Part shown: positions 1-6,884 of the stretch, one piece after another
How the letters are laid out: every line of letters starts with the position of its first letter
Numbering within the stretch: the first letter of the stretch is position 1
Source: an uncultured Alistipes sp.
Lineage (GTDB): Bacteria > Bacteroidota > Bacteroidia > Bacteroidales > Rikenellaceae
DNA: 20,736 nucleotides
Direction of reading: 5' to 3'
NCBI GenBank assembly: GCA_904502075.1
Contig: CAJGDL010000012.1
Location: 1-20,736, forward strand
Made by a program: the position numbers and the translations under genes
Notes under the pieces: generated by a model
Databases searched by the model: none
What the model was told of the DNA's origin: nothing
What the model saw: the letters and a program-made list of their open reading frames with translations, nothing else

Positions 1-1
1 C

Positions 2-484
2 CAGTCCGAACGCCACTACGACGAGATCATCTACACCTCGCCCGACGGGGTGCAGTACAACCAGCACGAGGCCAACCGTCTCTCGACCCTGGAGAATATC
101 ATCATCCTCTGCGGCCACTACAAGGGGATCGACCACCGCATCCGCGAGCACCTGATCACCCGCGAGATCTCGATCGGCGACTATGTCCTCACGGGGGGCG
201 AATTGGCCGCCTGCATCATCGCCGACTCGGTGGTGCGCCTGCTCCCCGGAGCCATCGGCGACGAATCCTCGGCCCTCACGGACTGCTTCCAGGACGACCT
301 GCTGGCCCCTCCCGTCTATACCCGCCCCGCGGAGTTTCGTGGCTGGCGTGTCCCCGATGTCCTCCTCTCGGGCAACTTCGCCGAGATCGCCAAGTGGCAG
401 GAGGAGCAAGCCTACGAACGCACCGAACGACTGAGACCGGATTTATTGGAAATTCAAAATTCAGAATTCAAAATTCAAAATTGA
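2..484 (+). CDS. trmD: tRNA (guanine-N1)-methyltransferase TrmD, C-terminal part (5' end outside window)
   Basis: TrmD methylates G37 of tRNAs next to the anticodon using SAM and prevents +1 frameshifting. The frame is open from base 2, so the N-terminus lies upstream of the window. Visible family signatures are GHYKGIDHRIRE and EISIGDYVLTGGELAA, which form part of the trefoil-knot SAM site, followed by the C-terminal tRNA-contacting region (PVYTRPAEFRGWRVPDVLLSG...). The normal C-terminus appears to end near ERLRPDLL. The last dozen residues (EIQNSEFKIQN) are encoded by an AT-rich heptamer repeat array, so the repeat supplies the protein's tail and stop codon. The next gene starts 1 nt after the stop. 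Identity is very secure; the tail is probably dispensable (inference). Confidence 0.96.
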   Translation, partial: QSERHYDEIIYTSPDGVQYNQHEANRLSTLENIIILCGHYKGIDHRIREHLITREISIGDYVLTGGELAACIIADSVVRLLPGAIGDESSALTDCFQDDLLAPPVYTRPAEFRGWRVPDVLLSGNFAEIAKWQEEQAYERTERLRPDLLEIQNSEFKIQN

Positions 485-485
485 G
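451..485 (+). repeat. Left heptamer repeat array (CAAAATT orientation)
   Basis: Four tandem 7-mers lie at 455-482: CAAAATT, CAGAATT, CAAAATT, CAAAATT. They are the reverse complement of the AATTTTG units on the other side of the S23-type gene, so the two arrays form an interrupted inverted repeat. The array is translated as the TrmD tail. It is AT-rich in an otherwise GC-rich neighbourhood. Confidence 0.85.
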
Positions 486-491
486 ATGAAG
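479..491 (+). repeat. 13-bp direct repeat, copy 1 (AATTGAGATGAAG)
   Basis: The 13-mer AATTGAGATGAAG occurs here and again at 908-920. In this copy it carries the end of the trmD stop region and the ATG of the S23-type gene. In the second copy it carries the ATG of lpxB. It could be a target duplication made when the S23 unit arrived, or a product of recombination between repeats. Part of the match may reflect a shared preference for A-rich start contexts. Confidence 0.7.
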
Positions 492-845
492 GGTGATAAT
501 ATTGTTTTGGAGAAAAGCTTTCGTTTTGCGGTTCGCATTGTAAATCTTTATAAGTATTTGCATACTGAAAAAAACGAGCGGATCCTGTCAGCCCAAATCT
601 TAAAAAGCGGAACGAGCATAGGAGCCAATATCAGGGAATCCCTGCGAGCTCAAAGCCGCAAGGATTTTCTTGCAAAGATGAACGTCTCCTTAAAGGAGGC
701 CTATGAGACTGAATATTGGATTGAATTGTTGTACAAGACCGATTTTCTTTCAAAAGCTGAATATGAAAGTCTATTCCCGGAGTGTAGAGAACTGACCAAT
801 ATTTTGGCTCAAATAATTTTAACGACCAAGGATTCGATAAAGTGA
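486..845 (+). CDS. Four-helix-bundle protein, S23/rRNA-intervening-sequence protein family
   Basis: This 119-residue, mostly helical protein has the features of the S23 (TIGR02436-type) family: an N-terminal KSFRFAVRIVNLYKYL helix, the central SAQILKSGTSIGANIRES signature, and the KMNVSLKEAYETEYWIELL helix. The family was first described inside intervening sequences of 23S rRNA genes (for example in Leptospira) and is also scattered singly in Bacteroidota genomes. Biochemical role is unknown. The gene is clearly more AT-rich than its neighbours and uses different codons, which suggests transfer. It sits between trmD and lpxB, flanked by inverted heptamer arrays, and its start codon lies inside a 13-bp direct repeat shared with the lpxB start. 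Family call is secure; mobility is inference. Confidence 0.9.
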   Translation: MKGDNIVLEKSFRFAVRIVNLYKYLHTEKNERILSAQILKSGTSIGANIRESLRAQSRKDFLAKMNVSLKEAYETEYWIELLYKTDFLSKAEYESLFPECRELTNILAQIILTTKDSIK

Positions 846-872
846 AACCCATTCAAAATCAAGATTAAAACT

Positions 873-911
873 AATTTTGAATTTTGAATTTTGAATTTTG
901 AATTTTGAATT
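873..911 (+). repeat. Right heptamer repeat array (AATTTTG x5)
   Basis: Five perfect tandem copies of AATTTTG occupy 873-907, followed by a partial AATT. They are inverted relative to the CAAAATT array at 455-482. The array fills most of the 69-nt gap between the S23-type gene and lpxB and ends 4 nt before the lpxB start. Perfect tandem short units can vary in number by slippage, so copy number may differ between strains. Confidence 0.9.
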
Positions 912-920
912 GAGATGAAG
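908..920 (+). repeat. 13-bp direct repeat, copy 2 (AATTGAGATGAAG)
   Basis: Second copy of the 13-mer found at 479-491. Here it overlaps the lpxB start codon (ATGAAG). The two copies bracket the S23-type gene and the right array. Confidence 0.7.
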
Positions 921-2051
921 TATTTTATTATAGCCGGTGAACCGTCGGGGGATCTGCACGGATCGAAGTTGATTCGGGGGCTGAAGGCCGAGGATCCGAA
1001 GGCTGAATTTCGCTTCTGCGGGGGTGATTTGATGGCCGAGGCCGGGGGCCGCGAGGGGCTGCTACTGCACTACAAGGAGATGTCCTTCTTCGGCTTCGTC
1101 ACGGTGCTCAAAAACCTGCGCACGATCTTCGGACAGATCGACCGGGTGAAGGAGGCCATTGCCGAATTTAAGCCCGATGTGGTGATCCTGATCGACTACC
1201 CGTCGTTCAACATGCGCATTGCCAAGTGGTGTAAGGTGCAGGGTATCAAGGTCTTCTACTACATCGCACCCAAGGTGTGGGCCTGGAAGGAGTTCCGCGT
1301 GAAGGGGATCCGAAAGTATGTGGATCGTCTCTTCACCATCTTTCCCTTCGAGACGGCCTACTTCCGTTCAAAGGGGATCGAGCCCATCTTCTGCGGCAAT
1401 CCGCTGGTCGACGACATCGCCGAACGACGTGCCCAACTCCCCTCGCGCGAGGAGTTTCGCCGCGAAAACGGCCTCGACGAACGACCGATCGTCGCCCTCC
1501 TGGCCGGTAGCCGCGTCTCGGAGATCAAGGCCAACCTCCCGAACATGGTGGCCCTGTCGCGTGAGTTCCCGACCCATCAGTTTGTCGTCACGGCGGTGCC
1601 CTGGATCAACAAGGGGCTCTATGACCACTATCTGGCGGGTTCCGAGGTGCGCTATCTCTGTAACAAAACCCAGCAGACCCTCGCCATGAGCGAGGCGGCA
1701 GTCGTTACCTCGGGAACAGCAACCCTCGAAACCGCCTTGATGGGGATCCCCGAGATGGTGTTGTACCACATCCCGAAGCTCTATGAGGTGCTGCGCCCTT
1801 ATGTGCTGAAGATTCCGTGGGTCTCGCTCGTGAATATCAACATGGGCCGCGAGGTGGTGCGCGAACTGGTCTGCGCGAAACTCGATCCGCAGGTGGCGGC
1901 CGAGGAGTTGCGTGCGATCCTCCCGGGCGGAGCCAAGCGGGCCCAGATGGAGGCCGACTTCCGCGAGTTGCAACAATTGATCGGCGGCGAGGGGGCGAGC
2001 GAACGATTCGCCAAGGCGATGGTGCGAGAAATTCAAAATTTTAAATTCTAA
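915..2051 (+). CDS. lpxB: Lipid-A-disaccharide synthase LpxB
   Basis: LpxB (glycosyltransferase family 19) joins UDP-2,3-diacylglucosamine and lipid X to make the lipid A disaccharide at the inner face of the cytoplasmic membrane. The 378-residue length is normal. Clear signatures are the N-terminal FIIAGEPSGDLHG loop, the FFGFVTVLKNL membrane-associated helix, DVVILIDYPSFNMRIAKW, KVFYYIAPKVWAWKEFRV, GNPLVDD, LLAGSRVSEI and VTSGTATLETALMGIPEMVLY. ATG at 915 follows directly after a heptamer array. The C-terminal EIQNFKF is encoded by a degenerate copy of the same AT-rich repeat that ends trmD. Together with kdsC in this window it shows an LPS-type outer membrane. Confidence 0.97.
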   Translation: MKYFIIAGEPSGDLHGSKLIRGLKAEDPKAEFRFCGGDLMAEAGGREGLLLHYKEMSFFGFVTVLKNLRTIFGQIDRVKEAIAEFKPDVVILIDYPSFNMRIAKWCKVQGIKVFYYIAPKVWAWKEFRVKGIRKYVDRLFTIFPFETAYFRSKGIEPIFCGNPLVDDIAERRAQLPSREEFRRENGLDERPIVALLAGSRVSEIKANLPNMVALSREFPTHQFVVTAVPWINKGLYDHYLAGSEVRYLCNKTQQTLAMSEAAVVTSGTATLETALMGIPEMVLYHIPKLYEVLRPYVLKIPWVSLVNINMGREVVRELVCAKLDPQVAAEELRAILPGGAKRAQMEADFRELQQLIGGEGASERFAKAMVREIQNFKF

Positions 2052-2055
2052 ATTG
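2028..2055 (+). repeat. Degenerate AT-rich repeat at the lpxB 3' end
   Basis: GAAATTCAAAATT at 2028-2040 is identical to bases 449-461 at the end of trmD and is followed by decayed units (TTAAATTCTAAATTG). It encodes the last residues and stop of LpxB. It may be an independent or relic copy of the repeat that flanks the S23-type gene. Confidence 0.65.
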
Positions 2056-2064
2056 AATCCCAAC

Positions 2065-2400
2065 ATGATCGGATATATCCATATTGGCGAGATCATCGTA
2101 TTGATTCTCTACGGGTCAATTCTCTTGGGGGTTGGGGCCTTGGTAAGCAAGTATCCCGAGACGATTTCGGGCATCAGCACCCTGCCCAAGCAGGCGCGCG
2201 AAAAACTGAACCTTCCGAAGATCGGAGCCTTTCTATCGAAGTGGCTCAACGTATCGGCCACGGTGGTCTTTTTGGCGATTCTGATTCCGAAGCAAGAGTT
2301 GCGCTGGCAGGTGGCGATCTTTATCCCCCTGTTTCTGATTCTGCTCAGCGCGGCCTATTTGGCGAAATACCGAACGACCCGATTTAAAAAAGAGGAATAA
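2065..2400 (+). CDS. Small membrane protein, DUF3784-like
   Basis: A protein of 111 residues when started at ATG 2065; a TTG four codons upstream (2053) is possible but less likely. It has three hydrophobic stretches: IGEIIVLILYGSILLGVGALV at the N-terminus, a middle segment around WLNVSATVVFLAILI, and VAIFIPLFLILLSAAYLA near the C-terminus. It ends in a basic tail (KYRTTRFKKEE). The soluble loop ISGISTLPKQAREKLNLPKIGAFLSKW resembles the loop of DUF3784 proteins (ISGY-type motif). Function is unknown. It lies 13 nt after lpxB and 4 nt before the next gene, so it is probably co-transcribed. The family assignment is from memory of the loop pattern and is tentative. Confidence 0.75.
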   Translation: MIGYIHIGEIIVLILYGSILLGVGALVSKYPETISGISTLPKQAREKLNLPKIGAFLSKWLNVSATVVFLAILIPKQELRWQVAIFIPLFLILLSAAYLAKYRTTRFKKEE

Positions 2401-2404
2401 CCCC

Positions 2405-3040
2405 ATGAAGATAATCTGCATCGGCCGCAACTACGCCGAACATGTCAAAGAGTTGCACCACCAGGTGGCCGACAGCGGGAAGATGCCCGCCGAGCCGGTC
2501 TTTTTTCTGAAGCCCGACACGGCAATGTTGCGCAACAACGACCCCTTCTATATCCCGCCCTTCTCGGAGGAGGTTCACTACGAATGCGAACTGATCGTAA
2601 AGATCAATCGCGTGGGACGCTGCATCGAGGAGCGTTTTGCCCACCGCTACTACGACGAGGTGGGCCTGGGCATCGACTTCACGGCCCGCGACCTGCAACG
2701 CCGATGCATCGCCCAGGGACTTCCGTGGGAGCAAGCCAAGGCTTTCGATTATTCGGCAGCGATCTCTCCCACCTTTTTGCCATTAAAGGAGCTCGGGGGC
2801 GATGTCCAGCGGCTCAATTTCCAGCTTGAGATCGACGGCGAGGTGCGCCAGCGGGGCTTTACGGGCGACATGCTCTTCGGAGTGGATCGTCTGATCAGCC
2901 ACGTCTCGAAGTTTGTAACCCTGCGCATGGGCGACCTGCTCTATACGGGCACTCCCGTGGGTGTCGGCCCCGTGGAGCGCGGCCAAAACCTGAAGGCCTC
3001 GCTCGAAGGCCGATTGCTGTTGGATTTTGATATAAAATAG
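2405..3040 (+). CDS. Fumarylacetoacetate hydrolase (FAH) family protein
   Basis: A 211-residue single-domain FAH-family enzyme. It opens with MKIICIGRNYAEHVKEL, the lid motif of the FAHD1-like branch. The metal-binding acids are recognisable as E60 and E62 (HYECELIVKI) and D91 (GIDFTARD). The C-terminus has LLYTGTPVGVGPVERG, typical of the family. Members act as acylpyruvate hydrolases, oxaloacetate decarboxylases or hydratases/isomerases in aromatic catabolism. The compact size favours an FAHD1-like acylpyruvase or oxaloacetate decarboxylase, but substrate cannot be told from sequence alone. It sits 4 nt from both neighbours, inside the lpxB-maf-pcrA run, with no catabolic genes nearby. Confidence 0.9.
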   Translation: MKIICIGRNYAEHVKELHHQVADSGKMPAEPVFFLKPDTAMLRNNDPFYIPPFSEEVHYECELIVKINRVGRCIEERFAHRYYDEVGLGIDFTARDLQRRCIAQGLPWEQAKAFDYSAAISPTFLPLKELGGDVQRLNFQLEIDGEVRQRGFTGDMLFGVDRLISHVSKFVTLRMGDLLYTGTPVGVGPVERGQNLKASLEGRLLLDFDIK

Positions 3041-3044
3041 AACG

Positions 3045-3650
3045 ATGCTGTTACACGAAAAACTGGCTCCATACCGACTGCTCCTGGCCTCGCAATCGCC
3101 CCGCCGTCGCGAATTGCTGTCGGGCTCGGGCCTGAAGTACGAGATGGCCGAAAAATTCGAGGTCGAGGAGTGCTACCCGGCCGACCTTGCGGCCGAGGAG
3201 GTAGCCGGCTACCTATCGCAATTGAAGAGCGAGGGGTATCCTTTCCCCTTGGAGGAGAACGATATTCTTCTGACGGCCGACACGGTGGTCATTGCCGAAG
3301 GGAAGATCCTCGGTAAGCCCCACAGCCGCGAGGAGGCCCTCGAGATGTTGGCCCTGCTCTCGGGCAAGGGACACACCGTGATCACGGGGGTTACGCTCCG
3401 CTCCGCCCACGGAGCAAAGAGTTTTTCCACGGCCTCGAAGGTGCTCTTCCGCCCGATCAGTGCGGAGGAGGCTGCCTACTATGTCGACCACTACCAACCC
3501 TACGACAAGGCGGGCTCCTATGGCATCCAAGAGTGGATCGGTTATGTGGCAATCGAGGGGATCGAGGGGTCGTTTTTCAATGTGATGGGGCTCCCGATCC
3601 AGCGCGTGTATGTCGAGTTGGAAAAGTTCCTCGACACCATGCCCCGCTAA
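3045..3650 (+). CDS. maf: Maf family nucleoside triphosphate pyrophosphatase
   Basis: Maf proteins hydrolyse non-canonical or surplus nucleoside triphosphates (dTTP/UTP or m7GTP types) to monophosphates. The 201-residue length is usual. The phosphate-binding motif LLASQSPRRRELL is at about residues 13-25, the catalytic acid is in LLTADTVV (D79), followed by GKPHSREEALEMLALLSGKGHTVITGV and the C-terminal GYVAIEGIEGSFFNVMGLP. The GSFFNVMGLP ending fits the dTTP/UTP (YhdE-type) group. The old name 'septum formation inhibitor' comes from Bacillus overexpression. Start ATG 3045 lies 4 nt after the FAH stop. Call is secure; exact nucleotide preference is inference. Confidence 0.94.
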   Translation: MLLHEKLAPYRLLLASQSPRRRELLSGSGLKYEMAEKFEVEECYPADLAAEEVAGYLSQLKSEGYPFPLEENDILLTADTVVIAEGKILGKPHSREEALEMLALLSGKGHTVITGVTLRSAHGAKSFSTASKVLFRPISAEEAAYYVDHYQPYDKAGSYGIQEWIGYVAIEGIEGSFFNVMGLPIQRVYVELEKFLDTMPR

Positions 3651-3691
3651 GGCTTCGGCCCCTGTGCTTTACCCGAAAACGAAAACAACGA

Positions 3692-6160
3692 ATGGAAGAA
3701 TCTCCCATATTGAAAGGCCTGAATCCCGCCCAGCGCGAGGCGGTGGTTCACTACCGCGAACCCTCGCTCATTATTGCCGGAGCCGGCTCGGGCAAGACGC
3801 GCGTATTGACTTCGCGCATCGCCTACATGATCGAACAGGGGGTCGATCCTCGCCAAATCATGGCCCTCACCTTCACCAACAAGGCGGCCGAGCAGATGCG
3901 CGAGCGCATTGCCACCATGCTTCCCGACGGACGCGCCCGATGGATCCGCATGGGTACCTTTCACTCGGTCTTTTCACGCATCCTGCGCGAGAATGCCGAC
4001 CGCATCGGTTACCCCGATAGCTACACGATCTACGAACCCTCGGACTGCAAAAACCTGATCAAGAACCTCCTCAAAGAGCTCAACCTCCCCGAGGAGAAGT
4101 ATAAACCCAACGTCGTCTTATCGCGCATCTCCTTTGCCAAGAACTCGCTCGTGACCCCGGGGGCCTACCTGGCCAATTCGGTCTACGCGGCCGAGGATCG
4201 GCAGCGACAACAGCCCGAGTTCGGCCACCTCTACCAGCTCTACTGCCAGCGATGCAAGAAGAATGGTGCGATGGACTTCGACGATTTGCTTCTGCAAACC
4301 AACATCCTCTTTCGCGACTGCCCCGATGTGTTGGCCCGCTACCAGGAGCAGTATCAGTACATCCTGGTTGATGAGTACCAGGACACGAACTATGCGCAGT
4401 ACATCATCATCCGTCGCCTCTCGCAACTGCACGGCCGTGTCTGTGTGGTGGGCGACGATGCCCAGTCGATCTACTCGTTCCGCGGAGCCAAGATCGAGAA
4501 CATCCTCTCGTTCCGCAACGACTACCCCTCGGCCCTGACCTTCAAACTGGAGCAAAACTACCGCTCCACCCGTACCATTGTCGATGCCGCCAATTCGGTG
4601 ATCGAACACAACGCCCGCCGCATGGAGAAGCGTTGTTTCTCGGAGGGAGAGAAGGGGGAGAAGATCCGCGTTATGAGGGCCTATACCGACCGCGAAGAGG
4701 CCGAATTGGTAACCACCGCCATCCGCGATCGTATCCGTGAGACGGGCGATCCGTGGTCGGAGGTGGCTGTGCTCTACCGCACCAACTCCCAATCTTCGGC
4801 CATCGAGGAGTCGCTGCGTCGCCGCGGAGTCCCCTACCGTATCTACAAGGGCTCTTCGTTCTACGACCACAAGGAGATCAAGGATCTGCTGGCCTACATC
4901 CGTTTGGTGATCAATCCGAAGGATGACGAGGCCTTCCGTCGCATTGTGAACTACCCCACGCGCGGCATCGGCGACACCACCGTGGAGCGTATCGCCACCT
5001 TGGCCCGCGAACGCGGTGTCTCGATGTGGGAGGCGGTCGACACCTTGGTGGGGGAGCCCACGACCGACCCCGTGCAGCGCACCATTGTGCGCAAGGTGAC
5101 TGAATTTGTCGCCCTGATCCGTTCGCTCTCGCTCGAGCGTACCCAAAAGGGGCTCTACGACTTTGGCCTCGAGATCGCCCAGCGGTCGGGAATCCTCCCC
5201 CTCTACCGCTTAGAGAACTCACCCGAGGCGACCTCGGCTATCGACAACATCGAGGAGTTGCTGAACACCATGCAACTCTTCAAGGAGCAGCGCGATGCCG
5301 AGATCCGAAACGGCGAACGCACCGAGGCCGAGGAGGCCACCATCGAGGAGTGGATGCAGTCGGTGATGCTGATGACCGACATGGATAACGAAAATCCGGA
5401 GGACAACAACAAGGTAACGCTGATGACCGTCCACTCGGCCAAGGGACTCGAATACAACCATGTCTACATCGTCGGCATGGAGGAGAACTTATTCCCCTCA
5501 CAGCGGGCCGTCGAGACGGCCGAGGGGTTCGAGGAGGAGCGCCGCCTCTTCTATGTGGCCCTCACGCGCGCCAAGGTCGATGCCACGCTGAGTTATGCCG
5601 AATCGCGCTTCAAGTGGGGCAACATGGAGTTTTCGCGCCCGAGCTGTTTCTTGAAGGAGATCGCCCCCTGCTTCGTTGAGATGGTGCAGGAGGAGGGGGA
5701 CGACTTCGGCGGGCGACGTTCCGCCACCTCGGGACGCAATGCCGAGGGCCGGCCGGCCGGAGGCTCGGCCATCGAGGAGTTGCGCCGCCGCTTCGACTAC
5801 CGCTTCCAAAAGCAGCAGGATGCGGTGGGCGACTCGGCCAAGCGCATCCAGCCCGGCCACCCGCTCTACAGCCGTTCGGTGCAGCCGCGCAGCACCACCC
5901 CGCGCCCCGAGCCAGCAGCGGCCGCACCCCGTCCGGCGGAGCATCTGCGTCGCATCGGAATCTCCTCCCCCGTGGGATCTGCGGCCCCCGCCTCGCCCTG
6001 CAACTACCGCATCGGAGAGCGTGTGGAGCACCCCCGATTCGGTGTTGGCACCATTCAGCGCATCGAGACCCTGGCCCAGGATCACAAGCTGGTGGTGGCA
6101 TTCAACGACGGCAGCGAGCGCACCCTGCTGGCCAAATTTGCCAAACTGACCAAACTATAA
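3692..6160 (+). CDS. pcrA: UvrD/PcrA-type ATP-dependent DNA helicase
   Basis: A superfamily 1A 3'-5' helicase of 822 residues from ATG 3692. All core motifs are visible: Q motif (LNPAQREAV), motif I AGAGSGKT (29-36), motif II DEYQDTN (from 227), motif III VVGDDAQSIYSFRGA, motif IV LEQNYRS, motif V VHSAKGLEYNHVYIVGMEENLFPS (near 580) and motif VI EEERRLFYVALTRAK (near 620). After a variable Arg/Pro/Ala-rich linker, the last ~50 residues (YRIGERVEHPRFGVGTIQRI...VVAFNDGSERTLLAKFAKL) form the Tudor-like domain that binds RNA polymerase in PcrA/UvrD. The frame extends upstream to 3533 inside maf, but that part has no family similarity, so ATG 3692 (41 nt after maf) was chosen. Role: nucleotide excision repair and removal of RecA or stalled polymerase. 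Confidence 0.96.
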   Translation: MEESPILKGLNPAQREAVVHYREPSLIIAGAGSGKTRVLTSRIAYMIEQGVDPRQIMALTFTNKAAEQMRERIATMLPDGRARWIRMGTFHSVFSRILRENADRIGYPDSYTIYEPSDCKNLIKNLLKELNLPEEKYKPNVVLSRISFAKNSLVTPGAYLANSVYAAEDRQRQQPEFGHLYQLYCQRCKKNGAMDFDDLLLQTNILFRDCPDVLARYQEQYQYILVDEYQDTNYAQYIIIRRLSQLHGRVCVVGDDAQSIYSFRGAKIENILSFRNDYPSALTFKLEQNYRSTRTIVDAANSVIEHNARRMEKRCFSEGEKGEKIRVMRAYTDREEAELVTTAIRDRIRETGDPWSEVAVLYRTNSQSSAIEESLRRRGVPYRIYKGSSFYDHKEIKDLLAYIRLVINPKDDEAFRRIVNYPTRGIGDTTVERIATLARERGVSMWEAVDTLVGEPTTDPVQRTIVRKVTEFVALIRSLSLERTQKGLYDFGLEIAQRSGILPLYRLENSPEATSAIDNIEELLNTMQLFKEQRDAEIRNGERTEAEEATIEEWMQSVMLMTDMDNENPEDNNKVTLMTVHSAKGLEYNHVYIVGMEENLFPSQRAVETAEGFEEERRLFYVALTRAKVDATLSYAESRFKWGNMEFSRPSCFLKEIAPCFVEMVQEEGDDFGGRRSATSGRNAEGRPAGGSAIEELRRRFDYRFQKQQDAVGDSAKRIQPGHPLYSRSVQPRSTTPRPEPAAAAPRPAEHLRRIGISSPVGSAAPASPCNYRIGERVEHPRFGVGTIQRIETLAQDHKLVVAFNDGSERTLLAKFAKLTKL

Positions 6161-6167
6161 CGAGCCA

Positions 6168-6815
6168 ATGACAACCAAAGAACGATACGAAGGGATCATC
6201 GAGTGGTTTTCCCAACACATGCCTTCCGCAGAATCTGAACTCAATTATCGAAACCCTTTCGAGTTGTTGGTGGCGGTGATCCTCTCGGCCCAATGCACCG
6301 ACAAGCGGGTCAATCTGATTACGCCGGCACTCTTCGAGGCCTATCCCACTGCCGAGCGGATGGCCGAGGCCTCCGTGGAGGAGATTTACGCATTGATCAA
6401 GAGCGTATCCTACCCCAACAACAAGGCGAAACACCTGGCCGGCATGGCACGGATGCTTGTGGCGGAGTTCGGAGGCGAGGTGCCGAGCAGCCGTGAGGAG
6501 TTGCAACGTCTGCCGGGCGTAGGGCGCAAGACGGCCAATGTAGTGGGGGCTGTGATCTGGCAACAAGAGGTGATGCCGGTCGATACCCACGTCTTCCGCG
6601 TAGCCAATCGTATCGGCCTCACGAATCGCTCGAAGACACCTCTTCAGACCGAACTCACGCTCGAAAAACAGATCCCCAAAGCCCTGCTTCCCGTAGCCCA
6701 CCACTGGCTGATTCTGCATGGACGCTACGTCTGCACAGCGCGCTCACCCAAATGCGCGAAGTGTGGTATCGCCCCCTGGTGCAAGAGTGCCCCCAAGCGG
6801 GAAAGCGAGAACTAA
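6168..6815 (+). CDS. nth: Endonuclease III (DNA glycosylase/AP lyase)
   Basis: Nth removes oxidised pyrimidines and cleaves at abasic sites in base excision repair. The 215-residue protein has the helix-hairpin-helix LPGVGRKTA with catalytic lysine K121, the catalytic aspartate D139 in PVDTHV, and the 4Fe-4S loop with cysteines C189, C196, C199 and C205 in the exact C-x6-C-x2-C-x5-C spacing. The N-terminal LLVAVILSAQCTDKRVN is also typical. It starts 7 nt after the helicase gene, so two DNA repair genes are probably co-transcribed. No unusual features. Confidence 0.97.
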   Translation: MTTKERYEGIIEWFSQHMPSAESELNYRNPFELLVAVILSAQCTDKRVNLITPALFEAYPTAERMAEASVEEIYALIKSVSYPNNKAKHLAGMARMLVAEFGGEVPSSREELQRLPGVGRKTANVVGAVIWQQEVMPVDTHVFRVANRIGLTNRSKTPLQTELTLEKQIPKALLPVAHHWLILHGRYVCTARSPKCAKCGIAPWCKSAPKRESEN

Positions 6816-6850
6816 TTGGAAGACAATGGGGTGTTTTCAATTTTTTTTCT

Positions 6851-6858
6851 TACCTTTG
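6851..6858 (+). promoter_or_regulatory. Bacteroidota-type -7 promoter box upstream of the nrnA-like gene
   Basis: TACCTTTG matches the Bacteroidota -7 consensus TAnnTTTG exactly. It lies in the 69-nt AT-rich gap between nth and the DHH gene, 26 nt before ATG 6885. A good -33 TTTG box is not obvious; only the T-rich GTGTTTT around 6831-6837 is near. The position fits a start for the nrnA-like/LTA-synthase-like pair. Confidence 0.65.
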
Positions 6859-6884
6859 TAAGAGTTATATAAATACGGCAAACG

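Noticed and set aside
3533..3691. Upstream extension of the helicase frame into maf
   Set aside because: The extra 53 residues overlap maf and do not resemble any helicase N-terminus; ATG 3692 gives the normal family start.
4118..5146. Long minus-strand open frame inside the helicase gene
   Set aside because: It lies opposite the highly conserved UvrD/PcrA core motifs, has low-complexity His/Arg/Gly-rich content and no recognisable domain; it is a shadow of GC-rich codon bias.
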